Shown here: in pieces, positions 1 to 8,760 of the stretch
Layout: each line of letters begins with the position of its first letter
Numbering within the stretch: the first letter of the stretch is position 1
Source: Actinobacteria bacterium OK074
GTDB lineage: Bacteria; Actinomycetota; Actinomycetes; Streptomycetales; Streptomycetaceae
Assembly (NCBI GenBank): GCA_001298575.1
Contig: LJCV01000248.1
Location: forward strand, 21,817 to 85,816
Length of the DNA: 64,000 nucleotides
Reading direction: 5' to 3'
Translations under genes and position numbers: made by a program
The notes under the pieces: model-generated
What the model saw: the letters and a program-made list of their open reading frames with translations, nothing else
What the model was told of the DNA's origin: nothing
Databases searched by the model: none

Positions 1-1254
1 CTTGGCGAGGTCGCCCGAGCCCTGTCCGGTGGCGCTGAGCACGTCCTGGTAACCGGCCTGCCCGGGAACGAAGTTGTGGCTGTAGAGGGGGGTCACCTTC
101 GGGTCGAACTGGCCGACCGTCTTGGCGATGATCTGCTTGACGTCGACGGCCGTGAAGATCGCCTCGCGCAGCGCCCGGTAGGTGCCGAGCACCGGGTCGT
201 GCAGGTTGAGGTCGAAGTGTTCCCAGGTCAGCCCGTTGCCGATGGTGTAGGTGACGTTCGGGATGGACTCGACCTGCTTGACCAGGTCCACCTCGGGCTG
301 CGGGTAGATGCCCTGGACCTCGTTGTTGCTCAGCGCGGTCGGCTCCTGTGTGGCGTCCGTGATGACCTTGAAGATCAGCCGTCGCAGGGTGGCCTTCGTC
401 TTCCCGTACCACTTCGGGTCGGGCACGTAGGTGGCGTGGTCGTTGTCCACCCACTCGCTCATCCGGTACGGGCCCGCGGTGGCGTACTCGCTGGGCGGGG
501 TCTTCAGGAAGTACTGCCAGCCCCGGGCCAGTTGGGCCGCCGTCATCCCGGCCGCGTCACCGGTTCTCGCGCCGGAGAGCTTCTCGGCCACGTGCGCCGG
601 GTACATCGGGGTGCCCGCGCCGAACATGGCCTTCCAGTCGGAGTACGGCTTGTCCATCACGATGGTGACGGTCTTGCCGCCGTCTGAGCCGGTGACCGAC
701 CTGATCCGGTCGTAGCCCGCGGTGTTCGACGGCAGGCACCCCTTGGTCTGGGTGGTGTCGCCGGCCGGCGGTGGCGGGCAGTCGGTGCCGTCGTTGGTGC
801 GCCAGTAGTAGACGAAGTCGTCCGCGGTGATCGAAGTCCCGTCGTTCCAGGCCGCCTTGGGGTTGATCTGGTAGACGAGGGTCTGCGGGCTCGCGCTCGT
901 CTGGGTGGCCGAGGTCACCAGGTCGGTGTTGAGGGCGACGCTGAAATCGGGCTGGGGGATGAACACCTGGGGCAGGACGACGGCGACGGCCTCACCGTTC
1001 TCGAAGGTGTTGCCGTTGGAGTCCTGGGTGTTCCACTGCTGGATGTTCTTCTCGATGGCGTAGGTGAAGGTGCCGCCGGACCTGGTCGCCCCCGAGTTGC
1101 AGGTGTTGGCCTTGCCCTCGGTGGCGCAGGACGCGAGTCCGGCGGAGGTGTGGTCGTCGGAGCCGCCCCCGCCGCCACTACAGGCCGTCAGGACCAGGGT
1201 GAGCCCGGCGGCGAGTGCGAGGGTCCGGGTGAGGGCCGATGGGTGCGCGCGCAT
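1..1254 (-). CDS. Peptide/oligopeptide ABC transporter substrate-binding lipoprotein (3' part outside window)
   Basis: This is the N-terminal 418 residues of a family 5 extracellular solute-binding protein; the C-terminus lies beyond the left edge. The start has an AGGAGG site just upstream. The protein opens with a lipoprotein signal: a basic stretch, a hydrophobic segment and a lipobox ending LTACSG, so the mature protein should be anchored outside the membrane by its Cys. The stretch FTYAIEKNIQQWN followed by LVYQINPKAAWNDGTSITADDF is the usual start of DppA/OppA-like proteins. It should capture peptides (or another small ligand of this family) and pass them to permease partners, which would lie left of the window. 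Confidence 0.9.
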   Translation of the reverse strand, partial: MRAHPSALTRTLALAAGLTLVLTACSGGGGGSDDHTSAGLASCATEGKANTCNSGATRSGGTFTYAIEKNIQQWNTQDSNGNTFENGEAVAVVLPQVFIPQPDFSVALNTDLVTSATQTSASPQTLVYQINPKAAWNDGTSITADDFVYYWRTNDGTDCPPPPAGDTTQTKGCLPSNTAGYDRIRSVTGSDGGKTVTIVMDKPYSDWKAMFGAGTPMYPAHVAEKLSGARTGDAAGMTAAQLARGWQYFLKTPPSEYATAGPYRMSEWVDNDHATYVPDPKWYGKTKATLRRLIFKVITDATQEPTALSNNEVQGIYPQPEVDLVKQVESIPNVTYTIGNGLTWEHFDLNLHDPVLGTYRALREAIFTAVDVKQIIAKTVGQFDPKVTPLYSHNFVPGQAGYQDVLSATGQGSGDLAK

Positions 1255-1617
1255 GTCCCTCCTACAACCGGCGGTGAGTCCGGCCTTGTTGGGGCGGCCG
1301 TGGCCGCCAGAGAGCTGAGCTGCGCATATCACCGTAAGGGGACCGGGGGTGTTCTCGCGTTCCCTGTGCATTCCGGGATGGCGTCAATTCGCGCCCACTT
1401 TTCGCACGGTTGCCCCGCAGAACCGCACGCGCCCGGCACAAGCCCCCGGGCCCCGTATACAACACGGCCGCACGCACAACCGGCGCACACCCACACCGAG
1501 TTGCCCAGACAGCCAGCGCAACCCCACTGGAAACAACCCGACTTACCCAAGGCGGCAGCCCAACCACCCAAGAAGCGCGTTCAGTTGCCGAAGGCACTCG
1601 CCCAGCCGACGCCCCTC
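1255..1617. other. Intergenic stretch, no gene seen
   Basis: The 363 bases lie between the start of the solute-binding protein and the stop of the kinase-Nudix gene, both on the minus strand. I see no coding frame with a ribosome site and no strong hairpin. A TATAC sequence near 1455 could be part of a promoter for the transporter gene, but no convincing -35 partner is visible. Confidence 0.4.
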
Positions 1618-2658
1618 TCAGCCCACCGGAACCCCCGCCTCCAAATACAACGCCGCCCCGCGCTCCCGCGCCCGCAGCGCCCAGCGCAGCCGTTCGTAGC
1701 GGACGGGCGGCAGCAGGTCCGCCGCCTCCTGCTCGGTGACGAAGCGCCAGCCGCGCAGTTCCGGCCCGGGCAGCACCACCCGGCCGGCGTCGGCCGCCGC
1801 CAGCCGCCCCCCGTCGAAGAGGAACCGCAGCCCGCCGTACCGGGGCGGCACCGGCCGTTCCCAGTCCACGACCAACAGCCGTGGTACGGCGTCGAGTTGG
1901 ATCCCGGTCTCCTCCGCGACCTCGCGCAGCCCGGCCCGGGCGGGCGCCTCGCCGGGTTCGACGACACCGCCGGGGAACTCCCACCCGGCCTTGTACGTCG
2001 GGTCGACCAGCAGCACCCGGTCCCGCTCGTCGAAGAGGAGCACGCCCGCAGCGAGGGTCTCGGCGGTGGGCTCGGGGGTCTGCACGATGTCGCACGCGGG
2101 TACGCCCCCGGTGCGCACCCCCTCGGCGATGCGCACGGCGCTCTCGTACGGCGTGAGGTCGCTGGTGTCCACCAGGTGGGCGTCGGCGGTGAGCCAGGCG
2201 GCCAGGGCTGCGCGGTAGGGCTCGATGTGGTCGTAGGACCACTGCCGTACCCGTATCTCGCCGTCGGGGAGGTCGGGGGGTGTCTCGCGGGTGGCTATTC
2301 GCTCGCGCAGGATCGTTTCGGCCGGGGCGAGCAGGACGTGGTGGACGGGGATCCGGCGGGCGGCGAGGCCGCCGAAGATCTCGTCGCGGTACTCCTGGCG
2401 CAGCAGGGTCATCGGGACCACGAGGACGCCGCCGAGTTCCGCGAGCAGCCCGGCCGCGGTGTCGATCACGAGCCGCCGCCAGATCGGCAGGTCCTGGAAG
2501 TCGCCGACCTCGACGAGGTGTTTGGGAGGCAGCAGGTGCGGCAGCGTACCGCCGATGACCTCCGGGTCGAAGAGCGTACTGTTCGGGATCAGTTCGATCA
2601 GTTCCCGTGCGGTGGTCGTCTTGCCCGCACCGAACGCGCCGTTGACCCAGACGATCAC
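1618..2658 (-). CDS. Fusion of P-loop kinase-like ATPase domain and Nudix hydrolase domain
   Basis: The 346-residue protein has two domains. The first 190 residues are a small P-loop ATPase with Walker A GAFGAGKTT at residues 7-15, of the shikimate/gluconate-kinase-like type often annotated as AAA family ATPase. The C-terminal part is a Nudix hydrolase with a complete Nudix box at 231-253 (G-x5-E-x7-REVAEETGI). The GTG start at 2658 is chosen because GAGGGGG precedes it and because the P-loop needs a hydrophobic first strand (MIVWVNG). Nudix enzymes hydrolyse nucleoside diphosphates linked to another group; the substrate here is unknown. It is transcribed alone. Confidence 0.8.
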   Translation of the reverse strand: MIVWVNGAFGAGKTTTARELIELIPNSTLFDPEVIGGTLPHLLPPKHLVEVGDFQDLPIWRRLVIDTAAGLLAELGGVLVVPMTLLRQEYRDEIFGGLAARRIPVHHVLLAPAETILRERIATRETPPDLPDGEIRVRQWSYDHIEPYRAALAAWLTADAHLVDTSDLTPYESAVRIAEGVRTGGVPACDIVQTPEPTAETLAAGVLLFDERDRVLLVDPTYKAGWEFPGGVVEPGEAPARAGLREVAEETGIQLDAVPRLLVVDWERPVPPRYGGLRFLFDGGRLAAADAGRVVLPGPELRGWRFVTEQEAADLLPPVRYERLRWALRARERGAALYLEAGVPVG

Positions 2659-2788
2659 GTTTCCCCCTCTTCTGCCGGCCTCCTGTGGCTTGCCCGCTTC
2701 ACCCTGCCACGGAAACCAGATCCTGATGAGGGAACCTATTCCGGCCGGGATCCTGATAAAAACCCTCGCGTCCCGAACTTGTGCTTGT

Positions 2789-2841
2789 GTACGACGGCGT
2801 CGGCGCCCCACCGCGGAGGCGGGGCGCCGACGCCGTCGTAC
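2789..2841 (-). terminator. Very strong perfect hairpin, likely terminator of the small secreted protein gene
   Basis: Two perfectly complementary 21-base arms (2789-2809 and 2821-2841) flank an 11-base loop. It begins 14 bases downstream of the stop codon of the small minus-strand gene, where an intrinsic terminator is expected. There is no clear T-run, as is usual in Streptomyces. Confidence 0.85.
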
Positions 2842-2854
2842 CGTCCCGGACGGA

Positions 2855-3049
2855 TCAGCCGTCCTGGCCGAGCGCGTCGTGGTCGACGGAGAGGCTGTCC
2901 TGGCTGACGGTGTGGTCGACGGCGCTGAGGGTGTCCCCCAGCTTCAGGTTCTCAAGGCCGCCGTTGTCGGCGGAGTGGGACGGCGTGACGGCCGCGACGA
3001 CGAAACCGGTGGCCAGGGAGGCGATGGCGAGCATGCTGCGCTTCTTCAT
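2855..3049 (-). CDS. Small secreted protein of unknown function
   Basis: A 64-residue protein starts MKKRSMLAIASL and has a clear Sec signal (basic N-terminus, hydrophobic core, cleavage probably after SHS-A). The mature peptide would be only about 36 residues, acidic, with a repeated V-D-H pattern (AVDHTV, SVDHDA). No domain is recognised. No good ribosome site precedes the start, so the start is the least certain part. A 21-bp terminator hairpin directly downstream supports it being a real, separately transcribed gene. Confidence 0.6.
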   Translation of the reverse strand: MKKRSMLAIASLATGFVVAAVTPSHSADNGGLENLKLGDTLSAVDHTVSQDSLSVDHDALGQDG

Positions 3050-3103
3050 GCCCGGACCAACGGCACAGCGCCGCCGTGGTCACGGGGTGGACGCATCCTC
3101 GCC

Positions 3104-4057
3104 TCAGCCTCCGGCCACCCGCTCCCCCGCCCCCGCCGTGAGCGCCGCCGCTGCCGCCCCCACGAGCCCCGCGTCCGTGCCCATCTGCGCGGGCACCACC
3201 GTCAGGCGCTGGACGAAGGAGAGCGTGGCGTAGTCCGTGAGCGCCTTGCGCAGCGGGGTGAAGAGGATCTCGCCCGCCTTGCCCACGCCCCCGCCGACGA
3301 CCGCGATGTCGATCTCGACGAGGGTCGCCGTCGCCGCGATGCCCGCCGCGAGCGCCCGCGCGGCCCGTTCGAAGGAGGCGACCGCCACCGGGTCGCCCTC
3401 GCGGGCCGCGGCCGCCACCGCGGCGGCCGAGGTGTCGCCGTCCGGGCCCGGCCGCCAGCCGTTGTCCAGCGCCCGGCGGGCGATGTTCGGGCCGCTCGCG
3501 ATGCGCTCGACACAGCCGCGCGAACCGCACGCGCAGGGGTCGCCGTCGAGTTCCACACAGACGTGGCCGATGTGGCCCGCGTTGCCGGTGGGGCCCGGGT
3601 GCAGCCGTCCGTTCAGGACGAGACCGCCGCCGACGCCGGTCGAGACGACCATGCACAGCGCGTTGTCATGACCGCGGGCCGCGCCCTGCCAGTGCTCGGC
3701 GGCGGTGATCGCCACGCCGTCGCCGATCAGTTGGACGGGCAGGTCACCGGTGGTCGCGCGGACCCGCTCGACCAGCGGAAAGCCGCGCCAGCCCGGCACG
3801 TTGACCGGGCTCACCGTGCCGGCCGAGGCGTCCACGGGCCCCGCGCTGCCGATGCCGACGGCCCGCGCCTCGCCCCACAGCGGCGAGGCGGTCAGCTCAC
3901 CGAGGACACCCGTCACGGCCCCCATCACGGTGTCGCCGTCCTGCTGCGCGGGCGTCGGGCGCTGTGCGCGCAGCAGGATCCGGCCGTGGCCGTCCACCAG
4001 CGCCCCGGCGATCTTGGTGCCGCCGATGTCGAGCGCGGCCACGAGGTCGGTGTGCAT
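3104..4057 (-). CDS. ROK family sugar kinase (glucokinase-like)
   Basis: The 317-residue protein shows the ROK hallmarks: the ATP-binding DIGGTK at residues 10-15, GNAGHIGH at about 158-165 with the zinc-ligand His, and the zinc cysteine motif CACGSRGC at 175-182. ROK kinases phosphorylate glucose, N-acetylglucosamine, fructose or similar sugars with ATP in the cytoplasm. The start at 4057 is set by family alignment (MHTDLVAALDIGGTK) and by GGGGAGAT upstream. No DNA-binding domain is present, so it is a kinase and not a NagC-type repressor. It is divergent from a LacI regulator that probably controls sugar use here. Confidence 0.88.
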   Translation of the reverse strand: MHTDLVAALDIGGTKIAGALVDGHGRILLRAQRPTPAQQDGDTVMGAVTGVLGELTASPLWGEARAVGIGSAGPVDASAGTVSPVNVPGWRGFPLVERVRATTGDLPVQLIGDGVAITAAEHWQGAARGHDNALCMVVSTGVGGGLVLNGRLHPGPTGNAGHIGHVCVELDGDPCACGSRGCVERIASGPNIARRALDNGWRPGPDGDTSAAAVAAAAREGDPVAVASFERAARALAAGIAATATLVEIDIAVVGGGVGKAGEILFTPLRKALTDYATLSFVQRLTVVPAQMGTDAGLVGAAAAALTAGAGERVAGG

Positions 4058-4407
4058 CAGTGTCGGATCTCCCCTTGCTTCAGTCGTTCCCGCCCCGGCG
4101 CACGGCGACGGCCGCCGCGGCTCGGGATCCCCGGCCCGTACGACGGGCACAGGCCCGTACGACGGCCCCGGCCCCACCACCGAACAGGCATCCGGGTACG
4201 GACACCCGCCGACGGCAGGACCCGCACGCGCCCGTGGGGGAAGGCGCGGGCCGGGAATTCGGTGGACAGTCTCTCTTGCATCTGACAACGTTGTCCAGGC
4301 TCTATGCTCGACGCCACATCCTCATACGCACCCATGGACCTACGCACCCCGTTTCCCCCGTGGACGACAGGGTTTCCTCCTTGGACGACAGGACAGGACA
4401 GCGCATC
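4058..4407. promoter_or_regulatory. Divergent control region between ROK kinase and LacI regulator
   Basis: The 350-base region between the divergent genes contains one clear operator (listed separately) and short repeats of CCCGTACGACGG near 4137-4165. A -10-like TATGCT lies at 4303-4308 reading towards the LacI gene. No gene is evident inside. Confidence 0.55.
4284..4295. promoter_or_regulatory. LacI/GalR-type operator
   Basis: GACAACGTTGTC is a perfect 12-base palindrome with the central CG typical of LacI/GalR operators. It sits just upstream of the -10-like TATGCT (4303-4308), so binding would block transcription of the LacI gene. It is inferred to be the regulator's own site and may also control the divergent ROK kinase. 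Confidence 0.75.
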
Positions 4408-5457
4408 GTGGCCGAGACCGCCCGCCGAACGGACCGACTCCCCGGGTCCCGCTACGGAAACCGTCCGACGATGAAGGACGTGGCGGCGCGTGCCGGGGTC
4501 GGGCTGAAGACGGTCTCCCGGGTGGTCAACGGCGAACCGGGCGTCACCCCGGACACCGAGCGCCGGGTCCAGGAGGCCATCGACGCGCTCGGATTCCGCC
4601 GCAACGACAGCGCGCGCGTGCTGCGCAAGGGCAGCACCGCCAGCATCGGCCTGGTCCTGGAGGACCTCGCCGACCCGTTCTACGGCCCGCTCAGCCGCGC
4701 GGTGGAGGAGGTGGCGCGAGCCCACGGCGCCCTGCTGATCAACGGCTCCAGCGCCGAAGACCCGGACCGCGAACAGGAGTTGGCGCTCGCCCTGTGCGCA
4801 CGGCGGGTGGACGGTCTCGTCGTCATCCCGGCCGGTGACGACCACCGCTATCTGGAGCCGGAGATCAAGGCGGGGGTCGCGACGGTCTTCGTGGACCGCC
4901 CGGCGGGGAAGATCGACGCCGACGCCGTGCTCTCCGACAGCTTCGGCGGCGCCCGCGCGGGCGTGGCCCACCTGATCGCGCACGGGCACCGCCGGATCGG
5001 CTTCATCGGCGACATGCCCCGCATCCACACCGCGGTCGAGCGGCTGCGCGGCTACCGGGCCGCCATGGAGGACGCGGGCATAACGGTCGAGGACGCGTGG
5101 ATGTCCCTCGGCGTCACCGACCCCGAGCGGGTGCGCCGGGCCGCCGCGGAGATGCTGTCGGGGCCCTCCCCGGTCACCGCGGTCTTCGCGGGCAACAACC
5201 GCGTGACGGTGACCGTGGTCCGCGTCCTGGCCGAACTCGCCCGCCCCGTCGCCCTGGTGGGCTTCGACGACTTCGAACTCGCCGACCTGCTGAGCCCGGG
5301 GGTCACGGTGGTCGCGCAGGACGCCGCCGCCCTCGGCCGCACCGCCGCCGAACGCCTCTTCGGCCAGCTCGACGGCTCCCTCGTCACCCCCGAGCGCCTC
5401 GAACTCCCGACCCGGCTGATCACCCGCGGCTCGGGCGAACTGCCGCCCGCGGGCTGA
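4408..5457 (+). CDS. LacI family transcriptional regulator
   Basis: The 349-residue protein has an N-terminal LacI helix-turn-helix (PTMKDVAARAGVGLKTVSRV, about residues 21-40) and hinge, followed by a periplasmic-binding-protein-like effector domain (IGLVLEDLADPFYGPL through the C-terminus). The GTG start is preceded by AGGACAG; an ATG at 4471 would begin inside the HTH. Such proteins repress sugar-uptake or catabolism genes and release DNA on binding a sugar. A palindromic operator lies upstream, indicating autoregulation. The next gene begins 6 bases after its stop, so they are probably co-transcribed. Confidence 0.9.
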   Translation: MAETARRTDRLPGSRYGNRPTMKDVAARAGVGLKTVSRVVNGEPGVTPDTERRVQEAIDALGFRRNDSARVLRKGSTASIGLVLEDLADPFYGPLSRAVEEVARAHGALLINGSSAEDPDREQELALALCARRVDGLVVIPAGDDHRYLEPEIKAGVATVFVDRPAGKIDADAVLSDSFGGARAGVAHLIAHGHRRIGFIGDMPRIHTAVERLRGYRAAMEDAGITVEDAWMSLGVTDPERVRRAAAEMLSGPSPVTAVFAGNNRVTVTVVRVLAELARPVALVGFDDFELADLLSPGVTVVAQDAAALGRTAAERLFGQLDGSLVTPERLELPTRLITRGSGELPPAG

Positions 5458-5463
5458 CCCTTG

Positions 5464-6255
5464 ATGGCCGACGACCGCACGGGCGCCCGCGCCGACGGGC
5501 ACAGCCTCGCCGAGCTGGGCCTGGACGGGGTGCCCCGCGACCACCCGCTGACATACCCGGGCACCTGGCCGACCACCTCCGGCGTCCTCGACGGCGACCG
5601 CCTGCTGCCCCTCGACCGGCTCGTGCACGCCGACCGCGTCCCCGTCCTCGCCGTCGGGTCCAACGCCTGTCCGGGCCAACTCCGGCACAAGCTGGCCGAG
5701 TTCGGCATCGTCTCGCCGCTCCCGATGGTCCGGGCCCGGGTCACCGGGCTCGACGTCGGCGTGTCGGCGCACGTGAGCCTGATGGGGTACGTGTCCGCGT
5801 CGCCGTTCCTCGCGCCCGGCACCGTACGGGAGTTGTTCGTGACGTGGCTCGACGCCGAGCAGCTGGCCGTGGTCGACGCGAGCGAGGGTGTGCCGTCGCC
5901 GACGGGCGGGTACGACCGCGCCTGGCTGCCCGCGGCCGACATCCCCGTCGAGCTGGAGTCGCGCCAACTCCTGCTCCCCGGCGCGTACATCTACGTCAAC
6001 CGGCGGGGCGTGCTGCACGACGGCTCCGGCGCCCCGCGCCAACACCCGGGCGAACGCGCTCTGTTGACCGCCCTGCTCGCCGAATCGCCGCGGCTGCGCG
6101 GCCTGTTCGGCGCCACGCCCGAGGAGTTCTGCGCGCGGGCGCGGGGCGACCTGGAGCTGTGCGCGCGGGGCACCCGGCTGTTCGCGGAGGAGGGGCGGGT
6201 GACGGCGTCCGGCCTGGAGGGGTACACCGGCGCGGCTGCCCGGCCTCAAGGCTGA
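5464..6255 (+). CDS. Conserved protein of unknown function with a GGCT-like VGSN motif
   Basis: The 263-residue protein is not assigned with confidence. The stretch VLAVGSNACPGQL at about 60-72 resembles the YGSNxxxxxL substrate loop of gamma-glutamylcyclotransferase-like (AIG2/GGCT) folds, but the rest is not clearly similar, so this is only a hint. No signal peptide or membrane segment is seen. It begins 6 bases after the LacI regulator stop (a TTG at 5461 is an alternative start) and ends 3 bases from the convergent aldolase gene. Confidence 0.7.
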   Translation: MADDRTGARADGHSLAELGLDGVPRDHPLTYPGTWPTTSGVLDGDRLLPLDRLVHADRVPVLAVGSNACPGQLRHKLAEFGIVSPLPMVRARVTGLDVGVSAHVSLMGYVSASPFLAPGTVRELFVTWLDAEQLAVVDASEGVPSPTGGYDRAWLPAADIPVELESRQLLLPGAYIYVNRRGVLHDGSGAPRQHPGERALLTALLAESPRLRGLFGATPEEFCARARGDLELCARGTRLFAEEGRVTASGLEGYTGAAARPQG

Positions 6256-6258
6256 CCG

Positions 6259-7545
6259 TCAGGGCTGAGGCCGCCGTCCCGCGAACCCGTCCAGGTCCGC
6301 GCGGGTCAGGCCGGTCGCCCCCGCCACCTCCGCCGCGTCGAGGGCCCCGCAGTCCAGGCCCCGCAGCAGGTAGCCGCTCAGCGCCTTCGCCGTCGCGGGC
6401 TCGTCCATGACGTCGCCGCCGAGGCGGCTCGCGTACCGCGACAGGCGCTGCGCGGCCTGCTGGAAGCCCTCGCGGTAGAAGGCGAAGACCGCCGCGTACC
6501 GGGTGGGGATGTGGCCCGGATGCATGTCCCAGCCCTGGTAGTAAGCGCGGGCCAGGGCCCGGCGGGTGAGGCCGTAGTGCAGCCGCCAGGCGGCGTGGAC
6601 CTGTTCGGTGGGGCCGACGGGCAGGACGTTGGTGGAGCCGTCCGAGACGCGGACTCCCGTGCCCGCGGCGGCGACCTGCATGACCGCCTTGGCGTGGTCG
6701 GCGACCGGGTGGTCGCTGGCCTGGTGGGCGGCGGAGACGCCGAGGCCCGCGCTGTAGTCGAAGGTGCCGTAGTGCAGTCCGGTGGCCCGTCCTTCGGCCG
6801 CCTGGATCATGCGGGCGACGGTGGCCGTGCCGTCGGTGGCGAGGATGGCCTGGCTGGTCTCGATCTGGATCTCGAAGCCGATCCGGCCGGGTTCCAGCCC
6901 GTGGGTCTTCTCGAAGGCGTCCAGGAGCCGGACCATCGCGGTGACCTGCTCGGCGTAGGTCACCTTGGGCAGGGTCAGGACAAGACCCGCGGGCAGCCCG
7001 CCGGACTCGATCAGGCCGGTGAGGAAGATGTCGAGGGTGCGGATGCCGCGGGCGCGGACGGCCGCCTCCATGCACTTCATCCGGATGCCCATGTACGGGG
7101 CCGCCGTGCCCCGCTCGTACGCCTCCGCGATCAGGCGGGCGGCGCGGGCGGCGGCCTCGTCCTCCTCGTCGTCGGGGCGCGGTCCGTAGCCGTCCTCGAA
7201 GTCGACGCGCAGGTCCTCGATCGGCTCGTGGGCGAGTTTGGCGCGCACGCGCGCGTGGACGGGTTCGGCGAGGTCGTCGGGCAGGCCGAGGACGCGCGCG
7301 AAGGCGGCGGCGTCCGGGGCGTGTTCGTCGAGCGCGGCCAGGGCGCGGTCGCCCCAGGTGCGGACGGTGTCGGCGGCGAAGGCGTCGCCGGGGACGTACA
7401 CGGTGTGGACGGGCTGGCGGGTGCCGGGGTCGCCGGGGTAGCGGCGGGCCAGTTCGGCGTCGACGGGGGCGAGGGAGGCGCTGATCTCCTCGCCGACGGT
7501 GCCCGCGAGGCTCGTCGTCACCTTCTCCTGTCGGCCCTCAGCCAT
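6259..7545 (-). CDS. HpcH/HpaI aldolase / citrate lyase beta-like protein (CitE superfamily)
   Basis: The 428-residue protein matches the CitE-like TIM-barrel aldolase group often annotated in Streptomyces as DUF6986. Visible signs are VYVPGDAFAADT near the N-terminus, LRVDFEDGYGPRP, GIRMKCMEA and FEIQIETSQAI (metal-ligand acidic residues). These enzymes cleave or form C-C bonds of acyl-CoA or keto-acid substrates with Mg2+; the substrate is unknown. The start at 7545 (MAEGRQEK) is preferred over ATG 7560 because GGAGGT lies at the right distance. It faces the upstream gene tail to tail with 3 bases between. Confidence 0.8.
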   Translation of the reverse strand: MAEGRQEKVTTSLAGTVGEEISASLAPVDAELARRYPGDPGTRQPVHTVYVPGDAFAADTVRTWGDRALAALDEHAPDAAAFARVLGLPDDLAEPVHARVRAKLAHEPIEDLRVDFEDGYGPRPDDEEDEAAARAARLIAEAYERGTAAPYMGIRMKCMEAAVRARGIRTLDIFLTGLIESGGLPAGLVLTLPKVTYAEQVTAMVRLLDAFEKTHGLEPGRIGFEIQIETSQAILATDGTATVARMIQAAEGRATGLHYGTFDYSAGLGVSAAHQASDHPVADHAKAVMQVAAAGTGVRVSDGSTNVLPVGPTEQVHAAWRLHYGLTRRALARAYYQGWDMHPGHIPTRYAAVFAFYREGFQQAAQRLSRYASRLGGDVMDEPATAKALSGYLLRGLDCGALDAAEVAGATGLTRADLDGFAGRRPQP

Positions 7546-7788
7546 CCCTTTGACCTCCATCTTTCCGTTCCGTGGAAGCGAGCATCCGTCACGCGAAGCT
7601 ATCCATGCCCCGTTGCGGTGGTCAACATCCGTCCACGCCACGGGACACCGTGCCCCCTGCCGCCTCCTCCCCCTCTCACGCCTTCTTCCGCACACCGCTC
7701 CCCGCCCTCATCCTGATGCGCGAGGGGATCGGGTGCACGAGGGGACTCGCGCGGGGATCCGCGCGGGGTCACGAGGGGAGGAGTGCGC

Positions 7789-8709
7789 ATGTCGCATGCC
7801 GGGGTGACCCGACGCAGAGGGCTCAAGGGCGTCGCGGCCGCCGCCATCGCCGTACCACTGCTCGCCACGGCGGGGTCCACCGCCGTGACCCCGAGCGCCG
7901 CCGAGCCCGGCTTCACCGACAGGGTGCCGGGCGGCCTGCACGTGATGACCTACAACCTGCGCTTCGCGAGCTCCACCGGCGACCACCGCTGGGCACACCG
8001 CCGCCCGGCGATGCGGGAGTTGCTGCTCCGGGCCGGGCCGCACGTCCTCGGCACCCAGGAGGGCCTCTACCACCAGCTGCGCGAGATCGGGGCCGACCTG
8101 GGCCCGCACTACGCGTGGATCGGCACCGGCCGCGGCGGCGGCAGCCGCGACGAGTTCGCGGCCCTCTTCTACGACGTGCGGCGGCTGGCCCCGGTCGCGT
8201 ACGACCACTTCTGGCTCTCCGACACCCCGGAGGTGATCAACTCCAACACCTGGGGCGCGGACCAGCCGCGGATGGCGACCTGGGTCCGGTTCCGCGACCG
8301 GGCCGCCGCGGGGCGGGAGTTCTACGTCCTCAACACGCACCTGGACCACGTCAGCCAGTACGCGCGCGAGCGGTCCGCCCGGCTGCTCGCGCACCGGATC
8401 GCCGGTTTCGACCGTTCCCTGCCGGTCGTGGTGACCGGTGACTTCAACGCCCACGCGCACAGCAATCCCGTGTACGCCACCCTGCTGGGCGCCGGGCTGG
8501 TGGACACCTGGGAGACGGCGGCCGAGCGCGGTCCGCTGTACGGGACCTTCCAGAACTTCGGGGCGCCGCTGCCGGGCGGCGACCGGATCGACTGGATCCT
8601 GACGACGCCGGGGGTCACCACGCAGTGGGCGCGGATCGACACGTTCCAGGTGGACGGCCGGTTCCCGAGCGACCATCTGCCGGTGCGGGCGTCACTGACC
8701 CTGGCATGA
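7789..8709 (+). CDS. Secreted endonuclease/exonuclease/phosphatase family protein
   Basis: The 306-residue protein has a twin-arginine-like signal (TRRRGLKGVAAAAIAVPLLA) followed by an EEP fold: MTYNLRFAS, the metal-binding Glu in GTQEGL, NTHLDH, GDFNAH, and the catalytic His in SDHLPV at the C-terminus. EEP enzymes are Mg2+-dependent phosphodiesterases acting on nucleic acids, sphingomyelin or inositol phosphates; extracellular phosphate scavenging is plausible. ATG 7789 is chosen over GTG 7783 because GGAGG lies 6 bases before it. It ends in a strong shared terminator. Confidence 0.87.
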   Translation: MSHAGVTRRRGLKGVAAAAIAVPLLATAGSTAVTPSAAEPGFTDRVPGGLHVMTYNLRFASSTGDHRWAHRRPAMRELLLRAGPHVLGTQEGLYHQLREIGADLGPHYAWIGTGRGGGSRDEFAALFYDVRRLAPVAYDHFWLSDTPEVINSNTWGADQPRMATWVRFRDRAAAGREFYVLNTHLDHVSQYARERSARLLAHRIAGFDRSLPVVVTGDFNAHAHSNPVYATLLGAGLVDTWETAAERGPLYGTFQNFGAPLPGGDRIDWILTTPGVTTQWARIDTFQVDGRFPSDHLPVRASLTLA

Positions 8710-8717
8710 ACGCGAGC

Positions 8718-8743
8718 CGGGGCCCGGCGGTCGCCGGGCCCCG
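8718..8743. terminator. Bidirectional terminator hairpin
   Basis: Perfect 12-base GC-rich arms (8718-8729 and 8732-8743) with a 2-base centre lie between the plus-strand phosphatase and the minus-strand etfA, which converge here. It can serve both genes. Confidence 0.8.
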
Positions 8744-8760
8744 ACTGCGTGGCGGAAGAC

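Noticed and set aside
1150..2907. Long plus-strand frame opposite the kinase-Nudix gene.
   Set aside because: It is Arg/Pro/Gly-rich without domain features and is the mirror frame of a real gene, as is usual at this GC content. Similar long mirror frames (for example 2291-4285, 8749-10632, 20762-22810, 35434-37026) were rejected for the same reason.
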